DNA of 53,897 nucleotides, taken from contig CANJMS010000004.1 of assembly GCA_947475825.1 (NCBI GenBank), positions 1-53,897 on the forward strand, given 5' to 3'. The notes beneath the pieces are model-generated. The model did no database searches. It had not been told where the DNA came from and saw only the letters and a list, made by a program, of their open reading frames with translations. The DNA is from Nitrosomonadales bacterium (GTDB lineage Bacteria > Pseudomonadota > Gammaproteobacteria > Burkholderiales > Gallionellaceae). The position numbers and the translations under genes are program-made. Below, one piece after another: positions 8,401 through 17,090 of this stretch (position 1 is its first letter; every line of letters starts with the position of its first letter).

Positions 8401-9134
8401 GCGTGTCGAAAACACCTGCTGAGCTGGCAGAAAATGATCTGGCAGAAAAAATTGACCAGGTTGTCGCCGTGCTGGCGCAAGCCGTGCGTGAACACGCACC
8501 AGTCATATTTTCCAACAGCATGGGCGCGGAAGATATGCTGCTGACCGATTTGATCAATCGCTATCAACCGGATATTGCGATGTTCAGTTTGGATACCGGA
8601 CGATTGCCGCAGGAAACCTACGATCTAATGCAGACGGTGCGTGAGCGTTACCGCGTGCCTTTGCAGATATATTTTCCAGATGCAGCGCAGGTTGAAAAAT
8701 ACGTCGCCCAAAATGGCGTGAATGGATTTTATGACAGCGTGGATTTGCGTAAAGCCTGCTGCCATATGCGTAAGGTTGAGCCGTTGCGCCGCGCTTTGGC
8801 TGGCAAGGGAGCGTGGATTACGGGTATGCGGCGCGAGCAGGCAGTGACCCGGGAAGGTTTGCAGGCTGCGTCTTTTGATGCGGATCACGGTTTATTTAAA
8901 TTCAACCCGTTATTGGACTGGAGTAATGCCGAGGTGTGGGCGTACATCAAGCAGCATGATGTGCAGTATAACAAACTGCATGACCAGTTCTATCCCAGCA
9001 TAGGGTGCGCGCCCTGCACGCGAGCTGTATCGGTGGGCGAAGATAGTCGTGCCGGACGCTGGTGGTGGGAAGACGCGCAGAATAAGGAATGCGGGCTGCA
9101 TGTCGGTAAAATAATTCCGTTAAAGAGCGTTTAG
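8397..9134 (+). CDS. cysH: Adenylylsulfate (APS) reductase, Fe-S type CysH
   Basis: 245 residues from the ATG that overlaps the DUF934 stop. It reduces activated sulfate to sulfite using thioredoxin or glutathione. The PP-loop-like fold carries the full iron-sulfur cysteine set: C121-C122, C204-x2-C207, and the catalytic C232 in the C-terminal ECGLH motif. The CC/CxxC pairs mark the APS-using (assimilatory APS reductase) class rather than PAPS reductase of enteric type. In keeping with this, no cysC (APS kinase) is present and CysN lacks a kinase fusion. Confidence 0.92.
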   Translation: MSVSKTPAELAENDLAEKIDQVVAVLAQAVREHAPVIFSNSMGAEDMLLTDLINRYQPDIAMFSLDTGRLPQETYDLMQTVRERYRVPLQIYFPDAAQVEKYVAQNGVNGFYDSVDLRKACCHMRKVEPLRRALAGKGAWITGMRREQAVTREGLQAASFDADHGLFKFNPLLDWSNAEVWAYIKQHDVQYNKLHDQFYPSIGCAPCTRAVSVGEDSRAGRWWWEDAQNKECGLHVGKIIPLKSV

Positions 9135-9164
9135 AATTGTTTAATAAAACACAGAAAGAACACA

Positions 9165-10070
9165 ATGGGTAGTCATGTATTCACACATTTGGATGCGCTG
9201 GAAAGTGAATCCATCCACATTATGCGCGAGGTCGCGGCGGAATGTAAAAATCCCGCGCTGCTATTTTCCGGCGGCAAAGATTCCATCGTGATGTTGCGTC
9301 TGGCCGAGAAAGCATTTCGTCCGGCGAAATTTTCGTTTCCTTTGGTACACATCGACACCGAGCATAATTTTCCGGAAGTGATTGCGTGTCGCGATAAGTT
9401 GGCAAAAGATTTGGGCGAGCGTTTGATCGTGCGTTCATTGGAAGATTCGATTAAGCGCGGCAGCATCGTGATTAAAGATCCCGACTTGCCGCGCAATCCG
9501 TTTCAATCGGTGACGCTGCTGGAGACCATCGCCGAATTTGGATTTGACGCTTGTATGGGTGGAGCGCGACGTGATGAAGAAAAGGCGCGCGCCAAGGAAC
9601 GCATATTTTCATTTCGTGATGAATTTGGTCAGTGGGATCCAAAGAATCAACGACCAGAATTATGGGATACCTACAACACCCGTGTGCACAACGGCGAAAA
9701 CATTCGCGTGTTTCCGATCAGCAATTGGACCGAGATGGACATCTGGGAATACATAGGCCGTGAAAAATTGCATATCCCGGAAATTTATTACGCACATAAA
9801 CGCGCAGTGATCCGTCGTGGCAATTCGGTCATCCCGGTGTCACATCTGGTGCAGCCGAAGCCTGCTGAAAAGGTGGAGACACTCAGTGTGCGTTTCCGCA
9901 CGGTGGGCGATATGACCTGTACTGCGCCTGTCGAGTCCACGGCACACACGGTTGAAGAAATTATCGCCGAGACTGCTACTACGCGCATTACCGAGCGCGG
10001 CGCAACGCGCATGGATGACCAGACTTCGGAAGCGTCGATGGAGCTGCGTAAAAAAGAAGGTTACTTCTGA
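9165..10070 (+). CDS. cysD: Sulfate adenylyltransferase subunit 2
   Basis: 301 residues. This is the catalytic small subunit of ATP sulfurylase, which makes APS from sulfate and ATP. The PP-loop SGGKDS lies at residues 35-40 and the family stretch CMGGARRDEEKARAKER near 128. C-terminal GATRMDDQTSEASMELRKK is typical. It partners with CysN. Unusually, it is separated from cysN by a 178-base spacer containing a structured repeat element whose first arm begins at the last base of the cysD stop codon. Confidence 0.95.
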   Translation: MGSHVFTHLDALESESIHIMREVAAECKNPALLFSGGKDSIVMLRLAEKAFRPAKFSFPLVHIDTEHNFPEVIACRDKLAKDLGERLIVRSLEDSIKRGSIVIKDPDLPRNPFQSVTLLETIAEFGFDACMGGARRDEEKARAKERIFSFRDEFGQWDPKNQRPELWDTYNTRVHNGENIRVFPISNWTEMDIWEYIGREKLHIPEIYYAHKRAVIRRGNSVIPVSHLVQPKPAEKVETLSVRFRTVGDMTCTAPVESTAHTVEEIIAETATTRITERGATRMDDQTSEASMELRKKEGYF

Positions 10071-10214
10071 AGGGTATCTCTCAAAATCAGGATTTCATCT
10101 CAACTACTGCGTTGCGAAAAAATTTCTTGCTGTCATATAAAGCATATGCGGCGCAGCGAAATTTTTTTTTACGCCTTGCATTTGAGAGAACTCCTAATTT
10201 TTAGAGACACCCTT
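10070..10214 (+). repeat. Structured intergenic element, copy A (between cysD and cysN)
   Basis: The outer inverted repeat is AAGGGTATCTCT (10070-10081) against AGAGACACCCTT (10203-10214), 11 of 12 pairing. TCTCTCAAA (10077-10085) also matches TTTGAGAGA (10181-10189). The inner stem is GCGTTGCGAAAAAATTTC (10109-10126) against GAAATTTTTTTTTACGC (10158-10174). The core shares CTACTGCGTT and ACGCCTTGC-type ends with copy B. The element starts at the cysD stop codon. It could attenuate or process the cysD-cysN transcript, or be a mobile element lodged in a terminator loop. Confidence 0.6.
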
Positions 10215-10248
10215 GAAGGGTTCTATAAATAAGTAAAAGGTTTAATTT

Positions 10249-11499
10249 ATGAGCAACGCAATACAATTATTAAGATTCATTACTGCTGGCAGCGTCGATG
10301 ACGGCAAGAGCACGCTGATCGGGCGTTTGTTGCACGATTCAAAATCTATTTTTGAAGATCAGCTTTCCGCCATTGCCAAAACCAGCACGCGTCGCGGCAT
10401 GGAGGCGGTGGATTTATCGCTGCTGACGGATGGTTTGCAGGCAGAGCGTGAACAGGGCATCACCATTGATGTGGCGTATCGTTATTTTGCCACGCCCAAG
10501 CGCAAATTTATTATCGGCGATACGCCAGGCCATGAGCAATATACGCGCAATATGGTGACCGCTGCCAGCACTGCCAATCTTGCGGTAATCCTGATCGATG
10601 CGCGTCGCGGTGTGTTAACGCAAACACGCCGGCATACGTTTATTGCCAGCCTGGTTCGCGTACCGCACATTGTATTGGCGGTGAATAAAATGGATATGGT
10701 CGGATATTCCCAAGCCACGTTTGATGCAATCTGTGCGGAGTATCGCGCTTTTGCAGCACAGCTTGGTTTGCATGATGTGACCTGCATTCCTTTGTCCGCG
10801 CTGGTCGGCGACATGGTGGTAGATCGGGGTGATAATTTAAATTGGTATCAGGGTAGTCCGTTATTGGAACATTTGGAAAATATTGTGATTGATTATGATG
10901 TCAACACAACTGATTTTCGTTATCCCGTGCAATGGGTGTGCCGCCCGCAGACGCAGGAGCATCATGATTTTCGCGGTTACATGGGGCGCATTGAATCGGG
11001 TGAAATCCGGGCGGGCGATGCAGTCACCGTGCTGCCATCTGGCCGCACCAGCCGTGTGAAAGAGATTGCAACGTATGACGGTAATTTGCAGCAAGCCTAT
11101 GCGCCGCAATCTATCGCGATTACGCTGGTTGATGAAATTGATATTTCGCGCGGCGACATGCTGGTCAAAGCGGAAAGTATGCCCAACGTAGCGAAGGAGT
11201 TTGAAGCGATGCTGTGCTGGCTGTCAGAGTCGCCACTGGACACCAACCGAAAATACATCCTCAAACACACCACGCGCGTCGTGAAGTGTCTTTTCTCACG
11301 CATTGAAAGTCGTATGGATGTGAATACTTTGGCGCGCCATAGTACGACCACCTTGAACATGAATGACATCGCGCATGTCGCCATGAAAGTGCAGCAACCT
11401 TTGGTGTTTGATAGTTATGCCCGTAATCGCTCAACGGGGAGTTTTATTGTGATTGACGAAGCGACAAATAACACCGTTGCCGCTGGAATGATTATTTAA
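10249..11499 (+). CDS. cysN: Sulfate adenylyltransferase subunit 1 (GTPase)
   Basis: 416 residues. This is an EF-Tu-like GTPase that couples GTP hydrolysis to APS formation by CysD. The P-loop GSVDDGKST lies at 14-22, the switch II motif DTPGH at 91-95, and NKMDMV gives nucleotide specificity. Domains 2 and 3 follow. The protein ends without a CysC kinase domain, which fits the APS-reductase type of CysH. The ATG follows AAAAGG. Transcription from cysD must pass through element A, so the ratio of the two subunits may be tuned there. Confidence 0.94.
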   Translation: MSNAIQLLRFITAGSVDDGKSTLIGRLLHDSKSIFEDQLSAIAKTSTRRGMEAVDLSLLTDGLQAEREQGITIDVAYRYFATPKRKFIIGDTPGHEQYTRNMVTAASTANLAVILIDARRGVLTQTRRHTFIASLVRVPHIVLAVNKMDMVGYSQATFDAICAEYRAFAAQLGLHDVTCIPLSALVGDMVVDRGDNLNWYQGSPLLEHLENIVIDYDVNTTDFRYPVQWVCRPQTQEHHDFRGYMGRIESGEIRAGDAVTVLPSGRTSRVKEIATYDGNLQQAYAPQSIAITLVDEIDISRGDMLVKAESMPNVAKEFEAMLCWLSESPLDTNRKYILKHTTRVVKCLFSRIESRMDVNTLARHSTTTLNMNDIAHVAMKVQQPLVFDSYARNRSTGSFIVIDEATNNTVAAGMII

Positions 11500-11512
11500 T
11501 AGAAATAATTCC

Positions 11513-12286
11513 ATGACAGGAAAAGTTTATTTAATAGGTGCGGGACCCGGCGCGGCAGATTTAATTACGCTGCGCGGTGCACGGATACTGGCGCAGGCCG
11601 ACATCATATTTTATGACGCACTGGTGCAGCCTGATTTATTGGCGCTTGCACCGCAAGCGCAGCATGTCGCAGTCGGCAAACGTTGCCGCCAGCTTTCTAC
11701 AGATCAGCGCTTCATCAATCGCGCATTAGTCGAGGCTGCTCAAAGACACGGCGTGGTGGTGCGTTTGAAGGGTGGCGATGCGACCTTGTTTGGCCGCGCG
11801 CAGGAAGAAATTGCAGCCCTGCGTGGTGCGGGCATTGCGTATGAAATTGTGCCGGGCATTACGTCTGCGCTGGCGGCATCGGCTGATCTGGGCATTTCAC
11901 TGACCCAGCGTGGCGTGAGCCGTAGCGTGGTGTTTGTCACCCCGCGGGTGGGCGAGGGTGAATCGGCCAGCGATTGGATTAAGAGCGTGTCGGCAGCCGA
12001 CACGGCAGTGTTGTATATGGCTTCGGGGCAGGCCGCCGGGATTGCCGCCAGCCTGATGCAGCATGGTTTGCCGGGCAGCACGCCAGTCGCGTATGTGAGC
12101 AACGCTTCTTTACCTAACATGCAGAAAATTGTGACTACGCTCTCGAACTTGCATGAGGCTGCACAAAATGCAGGCTCTCCTGCATTAATTATTCTGGGTG
12201 AGGTATTGCGCGCTTATGCGTTGGGGACATCAACGCAGGAAATTCCAGAAGAGATTTCGCAGTTAATTAATATAGGAAAGCGCTGA
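11513..12286 (+). CDS. cobA: Uroporphyrinogen-III C-methyltransferase (SUMT)
   Basis: 257 residues. It methylates uroporphyrinogen III twice, with S-adenosylmethionine, to precorrin-2 on the way to siroheme, the CysI cofactor. Family motifs are VYLIGAGPGAADLITLRG at the N-terminus, VRLKGGDATLFGRAQEE, VPGITSALAA and a C-terminal LGEV. It is the single-domain form. The precorrin-2 dehydrogenase/ferrochelatase half of CysG is not in the window and must be elsewhere. It lies 13 bases after cysN, so it belongs to the same operon. Confidence 0.9.
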   Translation: MTGKVYLIGAGPGAADLITLRGARILAQADIIFYDALVQPDLLALAPQAQHVAVGKRCRQLSTDQRFINRALVEAAQRHGVVVRLKGGDATLFGRAQEEIAALRGAGIAYEIVPGITSALAASADLGISLTQRGVSRSVVFVTPRVGEGESASDWIKSVSAADTAVLYMASGQAAGIAASLMQHGLPGSTPVAYVSNASLPNMQKIVTTLSNLHEAAQNAGSPALIILGEVLRAYALGTSTQEIPEEISQLINIGKR

Positions 12287-12299
12287 CCTATTCCAATCT

Positions 12300-13508
12300 A
12301 TGGAGCCCAAAATACAAGGGGTCATCAATCAAGAATCAATTGATTCGGATCTTCTTTTACAGCCATCCAACACTTTGCCAGCCACACCACAAATCGAAAT
12401 TGTTGATTCCATTTCGCACATTCAGGCTGGCGACTGGAACAAGCTGGCAGGACAGCATCTGCTATTGAGCCACGCCTTTCTCAATGCGCTGCACGAAAGC
12501 GGCTCGGCGTGTGCCGCAACAGGTTGGACACCCAATTATTTATTATTGCGCGAGCAGGGAAATTTAACCGCCGCAATGCCGCTGTATCTCAAGAGCCATT
12601 CCTACGGCGAATATGTTTTTGATTGGGCATGGGCAGAAGCTTATCAGCGCAACGGTTTGCAGTACTATCCCAAGCTGTTATCGGCGATTCCATTCTCACC
12701 CGTGAGCGCAAATAAAGTGCTGTCATTAAATGATACCAGCAGTTGTGCGTTGCTGGATGCAGCGTTGCAACTGGCTAGAGAATCCGGTGTGTCATCATTT
12801 CATTGCCTGTTTCCCAATGTAGCGGAGGCAGCACATTTGCAGGCGCAAGGTTTAATGATACGCAGCGGCGTACAGTTTCATTGGCAAAATCCCGGCTATG
12901 TTTCGTTCAGTGACTTTCTGAATGGCATGAGTCGCGACAAGCGCAAACGTATCAAACAAGAGCGGCACAAAGTGCGCGATGCGGGCGTTACTTTCCGTCG
13001 CCTGACAGGTACTGCGATCACAGAAAAGGATTGGGATTTTTTTCACCGGTGCTATACCAACACCTACCATCAACATCACTCGTCACCGTATCTCAATCGA
13101 GATTTTTTTGCGCGTATCGGTCACAGCATGAGCGAGCAAACGCTGCTCATCATCGCCGAAAAAGACGGCGCACCCATTGCTGCTGCGCTGAATTTTTATG
13201 GTGGCGACACCCTGTATGGCCGCTACTGGGGATCAACAGAATTTATATCCGGCCTGCATTTTGAAGCCTGTTATTACCAGACCATAGAATTCTGCATCGA
13301 ACAAAAAATCACTGTGTTTGAAGGCGGTGCGCAAGGCGAACACAAACTCGCGCGTGGCTTCCTGCCCGTGCCAACTTTTTCCGCACACTGGCTGGCAAGG
13401 CCGGAATTTGCCTCTGCCGTAGCGCGATATTTAGAGCAGGAAACGAAGGGGGTCGATAGCTATTTGAGCGAGCTGAACGAACGGCAACCGTTCAAACTCA
13501 AGTCATGA
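12300..13508 (+). CDS. FemAB-like acyltransferase of the DUF482 (peptidogalycan biosynthesis) family
   Basis: 402 residues with a GNAT-like fold. The sequences YVFDWAWAEAYQRNG, FSPVSA and EGGAQGEHKLARGFLPVPTF are characteristic of the PF04339 (FemAB-like) family, widespread in proteobacteria and of uncertain substrate. The C-terminal half has the acyl-CoA/aminoacyl transfer fold. It begins 13 bases after the methyltransferase gene, and so may ride on the cys operon without taking part in sulfur metabolism. No membrane segment was seen. The true substrate is unknown. Confidence 0.8.
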   Translation: MEPKIQGVINQESIDSDLLLQPSNTLPATPQIEIVDSISHIQAGDWNKLAGQHLLLSHAFLNALHESGSACAATGWTPNYLLLREQGNLTAAMPLYLKSHSYGEYVFDWAWAEAYQRNGLQYYPKLLSAIPFSPVSANKVLSLNDTSSCALLDAALQLARESGVSSFHCLFPNVAEAAHLQAQGLMIRSGVQFHWQNPGYVSFSDFLNGMSRDKRKRIKQERHKVRDAGVTFRRLTGTAITEKDWDFFHRCYTNTYHQHHSSPYLNRDFFARIGHSMSEQTLLIIAEKDGAPIAAALNFYGGDTLYGRYWGSTEFISGLHFEACYYQTIEFCIEQKITVFEGGAQGEHKLARGFLPVPTFSAHWLARPEFASAVARYLEQETKGVDSYLSELNERQPFKLKS

Positions 13509-13513
13509 ATAAA

Positions 13514-13728
13514 TCACTTCAGCGCGTCAATCTCTTTAAAATTTCGCTCTATTTCTCCGCGCTGGGCATCGGGCAAGGATAATCACGCTTGGTAGATTGG
13601 CTCGATTTTGTTTTGGATACAGCACTAAAATCGTGTTCAGTAAGTACACCCTGCTTGTCAAAATACTGCTTCAACATGGCATTCGGCGCGTGACGAGAAA
13701 ACGATCTGGGGGAGTAGTGCCGTGCCAT
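13514..13728 (-). pseudogene. Broken small conserved gene (frameshift plus stop)
   Basis: An ATG preceded by AGGAG opens a frame starting MARHYSPRSFSRHAPNAML, a beginning I associate with longer conserved hypothetical proteins. After FSAVSKTK the frame becomes meaningless, but a neighbouring frame continues IEPIYQA, a TGA stop, then LSLPDAQRGEIERNFKEID and a stop at 13514. One lost base and one TGG-to-TGA change explain this. It lies immediately 3' of the FemAB-like gene, at the left edge of an accessory stretch. The ancestral function is unknown. Confidence 0.6.
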
Positions 13729-13930
13729 CTGTTCGCTCCTCGGGTTAGGTAGAATCATGCATTATGGCTATGCCGGACATTTACTTCGGCAGAATAAATT
13801 TCACCAGAGAGATAGTAATAGTATGTGCCTGTTGCTGCCCACTACGTATGCGCGCGACTCATTACCAAACTGGTATCAGTCCCATCATGAATGGCTGTTA
13901 AGCGCTTGGGGCATCTGTTAGCATCCCGAT

Positions 13931-15637
13931 ATGGGGCGACTTGTTTATCATGATCTATCTGGAATATCTGGGCAATCTTCACCGTTTGACGAAGCGGTAT
14001 TAGAAGTTGCCAGAACCGGCGCAGTGGGCATTGTCAGCCCATACATTGGTGTCGATTACCTTCAAAGAATTATTCAAGTGTCCGATGGGTGGCGGCTGAT
14101 CTCAGATATTGAAGCGTGGCTATCGTCACTTTCCATGCGCGCTAGGCCAAAAGCGTGGCTATTCATTCGTGAAAATCTGGATAGCATCCATCATTGCCCT
14201 GCAATTCATGCTAAGGCTGTAATTGGGCAGGAATTGGCGATGTTTGGTTCAGCCAACCTGACTAACACCGGCATCACTGGCCGCACTGAGATGGGCATTC
14301 TGATCGATGACTCGGTGATGGTTGCTGAACTGGGTGGATGGTTTGATACGCTGTGGCAGCAGATACAGCCGCCGATTGCCGAAGAGACAAGTACGTTTAT
14401 CCAGTGGCTAGACGAAGAAGCAGCGCGTGCGCCGATACGACGTGAGAAATTTTCACTCTCGGCATCCAGTAATAAAATCCGGTCTCATCTTGTAAAGTTA
14501 ATAATACCGGAAACTCAAGAGCCGGTAAGTGCGCCTCTCAATCTTGACGCAGTAGCACAAACGCTGATCATTCAGGAACAGCGACATTACGAGTCACTTG
14601 AAGAAGCACTTGAATCAGCCATTAATGCCTTAGCTTTTGAAGACTTTTCTTTTGGTCAGGTTGTCGCCCATTTTCGCCAAGCATTCCCAACGGCTAATAT
14701 GCGCGAAATATATTTCGCCTTGCTACGGCACTGTGCTAACCATGTGCGATCCGTATTCACAGAAAATACTCGAAACAGACTTGTCCTGATCGATGGCCGC
14801 TTTATGCAATCGACCAAGGAAATACTTCCTCAAGCATTGGCATCCTTCGATGCTTTCCTTTCGCACCTTATCCATCATTTTGATTTCAATCAGGTGCGCG
14901 ACCTTCCAGATGAAGAAATCGTCGAAGGGCAGACAGGCATTGCAGGCCGCGATCAAGTGACGCTCGTTTCCGAACTTACTGACTGCGGATTCCTCAACAT
15001 TGAGGATGTCGCTGGTCACTTGCCGCTCTACGCCCTTTCTGAGGATTTTATATGGGAAGGGAGATACAAACTATTCGCCACTGCGATGCACGATTGGGTC
15101 GCCAAAAAGAACCGACCTGTGCAGCCCATTGAAGTGCCAATTCAACGAAATGTGAATAATGAATGTTTCCCTGATGGATCATTCTCGCTGGCTGCAATTC
15201 TGGACGATAGCGACAGCTATGGAAGTGATGATGTTCCGCTTATGGAAAGACACACGTTGTCTGATTTCCTTCGTATAGAGAAGGAGAAAGCAGACAAAAA
15301 AGATAGGGCGCGCAAGGAGAAATTTGAACAAAAAAACAAGGTGCGCATGGAGCAGATTGTAAGTGCTAGGCAGGAGGGCCTTGCTGAAATAGACAAAGTG
15401 CTTTACCACGTATTCCTTCGCTTACTTTCTGGTGAACATTTGCAACTGACTGATCACCTGCTACGCCAACTTTCAAATGATTTAAGTGTGGAGTCAAACT
15501 TAGTGCAGAAGATACTGTCGGGTGATGGGTATGAAATATCTAAATTAGTTGTGAGCGCAAATAACAGGATTTCAATCAATCCTAACCTCGAATGGAAAGA
15601 CTTGATGGACTATCCTTTAACGCAAGGAGTATGCTAA
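13931..15637 (+). CDS. Phospholipase-D-like domain protein
   Basis: 568 residues. The N-terminal ~150 residues form a PLD-type nuclease/phosphodiesterase half: H93-A-K95, then G106-S107-A-N109 and E120. This gives one HKD-type motif, so a dimer would be needed for activity. The usual aspartate seven residues after the histidine is Q100, so catalysis may be altered. The middle has no clear match. Residues about 448-485 form a very charged helix. There is no strong ribosome site. It sits next to broken mobile-element genes. It could be a defence or DNA-repair nuclease; I assign none. Confidence 0.6.
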   Translation: MGRLVYHDLSGISGQSSPFDEAVLEVARTGAVGIVSPYIGVDYLQRIIQVSDGWRLISDIEAWLSSLSMRARPKAWLFIRENLDSIHHCPAIHAKAVIGQELAMFGSANLTNTGITGRTEMGILIDDSVMVAELGGWFDTLWQQIQPPIAEETSTFIQWLDEEAARAPIRREKFSLSASSNKIRSHLVKLIIPETQEPVSAPLNLDAVAQTLIIQEQRHYESLEEALESAINALAFEDFSFGQVVAHFRQAFPTANMREIYFALLRHCANHVRSVFTENTRNRLVLIDGRFMQSTKEILPQALASFDAFLSHLIHHFDFNQVRDLPDEEIVEGQTGIAGRDQVTLVSELTDCGFLNIEDVAGHLPLYALSEDFIWEGRYKLFATAMHDWVAKKNRPVQPIEVPIQRNVNNECFPDGSFSLAAILDDSDSYGSDDVPLMERHTLSDFLRIEKEKADKKDRARKEKFEQKNKVRMEQIVSARQEGLAEIDKVLYHVFLRLLSGEHLQLTDHLLRQLSNDLSVESNLVQKILSGDGYEISKLVVSANNRISINPNLEWKDLMDYPLTQGVC

Positions 15638-15811
15638 TCCTTCCTTGAAGTGTAGCTTATTTTGAGTGAATAGCATTTTCAATGACAGATTTCTGGTAGT
15701 GAATAACGAAGGGTGAATTTCTGGTTAGGTGCTTGCGGAGGTTAGTGTTTCCCGAAGTCTGTCGTTGAGTCTAGCAAATGAGCTGCGCCAGCCTAGGGGC
15801 GAAGTTTCCAA

Positions 15812-15889
15812 TCAAGCCACTTGTCCGTGCAGCGGGATCACATCCGCACCGGCCTTGAGATTGTCCAGATAGTCCGCCCATTGCTGCAT
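15812..15889 (-). pseudogene. C-terminal tail of a P4-type tyrosine integrase
   Basis: The reverse strand encodes MQQWADYLDNLKAGADVIPL followed by five residues and a stop at 15812. MQQWADYLD close to the end is the usual tail of P4/CP4-57-like phage integrases. The frame continues upstream only a few residues (FMPIL) to a stop near 15916, so the catalytic core is absent. It indicates that an integrative element once lay here. It is directly beside the BRO-domain gene. Confidence 0.5.
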
Positions 15890-15932
15890 CATTAAAATGG
15901 GCATGAATAAACAGGATTATGGAGAAAACACT

Positions 15933-16865
15933 ATGAGCAATAAAAACACCATGCCCGACAAACCGGAAAATCACCTTGTTGTCTTTCAGGAAAAGGCCAT
16001 CCGCCGCACCTGGCACAACGAGGAATGGTGGTTCGCCATCGTGGATGTGGTGGCCGTCCTGACCGATTCGGTTCAGCCAGAGGGATATGTCAAGGATTTA
16101 CGGCGACGTGACAATGAGTTAGCCAAAGGGTGGGGGCAAATTGCCACCCCCCTTCGGGTTGAAACAGAAGGCGGTGTGCAGCGGGTAAATTGCGCCAACA
16201 CCGAGGGATTGTTCCGCATCATCCAGTCCATTCCTTCCCCCAAGGCGGAACCCTTCAAACGCTGGCTAGCGCAAGTGGGTTACGAGCGGGTGAAGGAAAT
16301 CGAAAACCCGGAACTGGCGAGTGTGCGCGCCCGCGAGTTGTATCAGGCCAAGGGGTATCCGCAGGCATGGATCGAAAAGCGGCTGCGTTCGATTGCCGTG
16401 CGCGGTGAGTTGACCGACGAGTGGAAGGAACGCGGTGTGCAGGAAGGCAAGGAATATTCCATCCTCACCGCCGAAATCGCCCGCGCCACCTTCGGCGTAA
16501 CGCCCGGTGCGCATAGCCGCCTCAAGGGTCTGGATAAGGTGAAAACCGGCAACAATCTGCGCGACCACATGACCGATCTGGAGCTGATCTTCACCATGCT
16601 GGGCGAGGCGGGCACTACAGAAATTGCTCGACGCAAAGATGCCAAAGGCTTTGACGACAACAGCACGGCAGCGAAGGAAGGCGGCACCATTGCAGGCGAT
16701 GCGCGCAAGGCGCTGGAAGCCAAGAGCGGCAAGCCGGTGGTGAGCAAAGAGAACTATCTGATGCCGCCCGTCGCGGCGGCGCTGGAAGATGCCGATGCAG
16801 CCACGCCGCCCGCTAAACAAAAGGTTGCCACTCGCCTGAAGAAAGCAGATAAAGGCAAGGTGTAA
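15933..16865 (+). CDS. BRO-domain (phage antirepressor/DinD-like) protein
   Basis: 310 residues; the start MSNKNTMPDK is preceded by GGAG. The N-terminal BRO domain (about 10-120: IRRTWHNEEWWFAIVDVVAVLTD, then WLAQVGYERVKEIENPE) is a DNA-binding module of phage antirepressors. The following region (GELTDEWKERGVQ, then ILTAEIARATFGVTPG and NLRDHMTDLELIFTMLGE) is like the DinD/antirepressor C-terminal part. The basic C-terminal tail ends KKADKGKV. It is probably a phage or mobile-element remnant that is still intact. The adjacent integrase tail supports this. Its target is unknown. Confidence 0.8.
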   Translation: MSNKNTMPDKPENHLVVFQEKAIRRTWHNEEWWFAIVDVVAVLTDSVQPEGYVKDLRRRDNELAKGWGQIATPLRVETEGGVQRVNCANTEGLFRIIQSIPSPKAEPFKRWLAQVGYERVKEIENPELASVRARELYQAKGYPQAWIEKRLRSIAVRGELTDEWKERGVQEGKEYSILTAEIARATFGVTPGAHSRLKGLDKVKTGNNLRDHMTDLELIFTMLGEAGTTEIARRKDAKGFDDNSTAAKEGGTIAGDARKALEAKSGKPVVSKENYLMPPVAAALEDADAATPPAKQKVATRLKKADKGKV

Positions 16866-16973
16866 CGGCTTGGCTTGAGCTGACATGGATCAGTAGTAAA
16901 GGATTTCTTTACCCCTGCCGTTGATGATAAGTCGCCGAAGGGCAAGGGGACTGCCAAGTGTAATGATTGAGCC

Positions 16974-17090
16974 GTGAAGAAAGGGCGGCAGATGATCAAG
17001 CTTAGTCAGCGTATCGTAGATGAAATGAATGCGGAGGGGCTTCTCTGGACACGGAATGCTCCAGACTTGTGGCAATCACTCCGTTCTTAA
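16974..17090 (+). CDS. Possible very small ORF or gene fragment
   Basis: A GTG or internal ATG (16992) opens MIKLSQRIVDEMNAEG, followed by 16 more residues and a stop. AAAGGG lies ahead of the internal ATG. The composition is protein-like, but there is no match I know. It overlaps the end of the convergent permease gene by 15 bases. It may be the beginning of a gene cut off by the permease operon, or chance. Confidence 0.2.
   Translation: MKKGRQMIKLSQRIVDEMNAEGLLWTRNAPDLWQSLRS

Noticed and set aside
16266-16886. 206-codon minus-strand frame opposite the BRO gene
   Set aside because: It mirrors the codon structure of the BRO gene and has no ribosome site or recognisable domain.
16890-17075. 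61-codon minus-strand frame after the permease gene
   Set aside because: No ribosome site or known relatives; the opposite strand has a slightly better small frame, itself doubtful.
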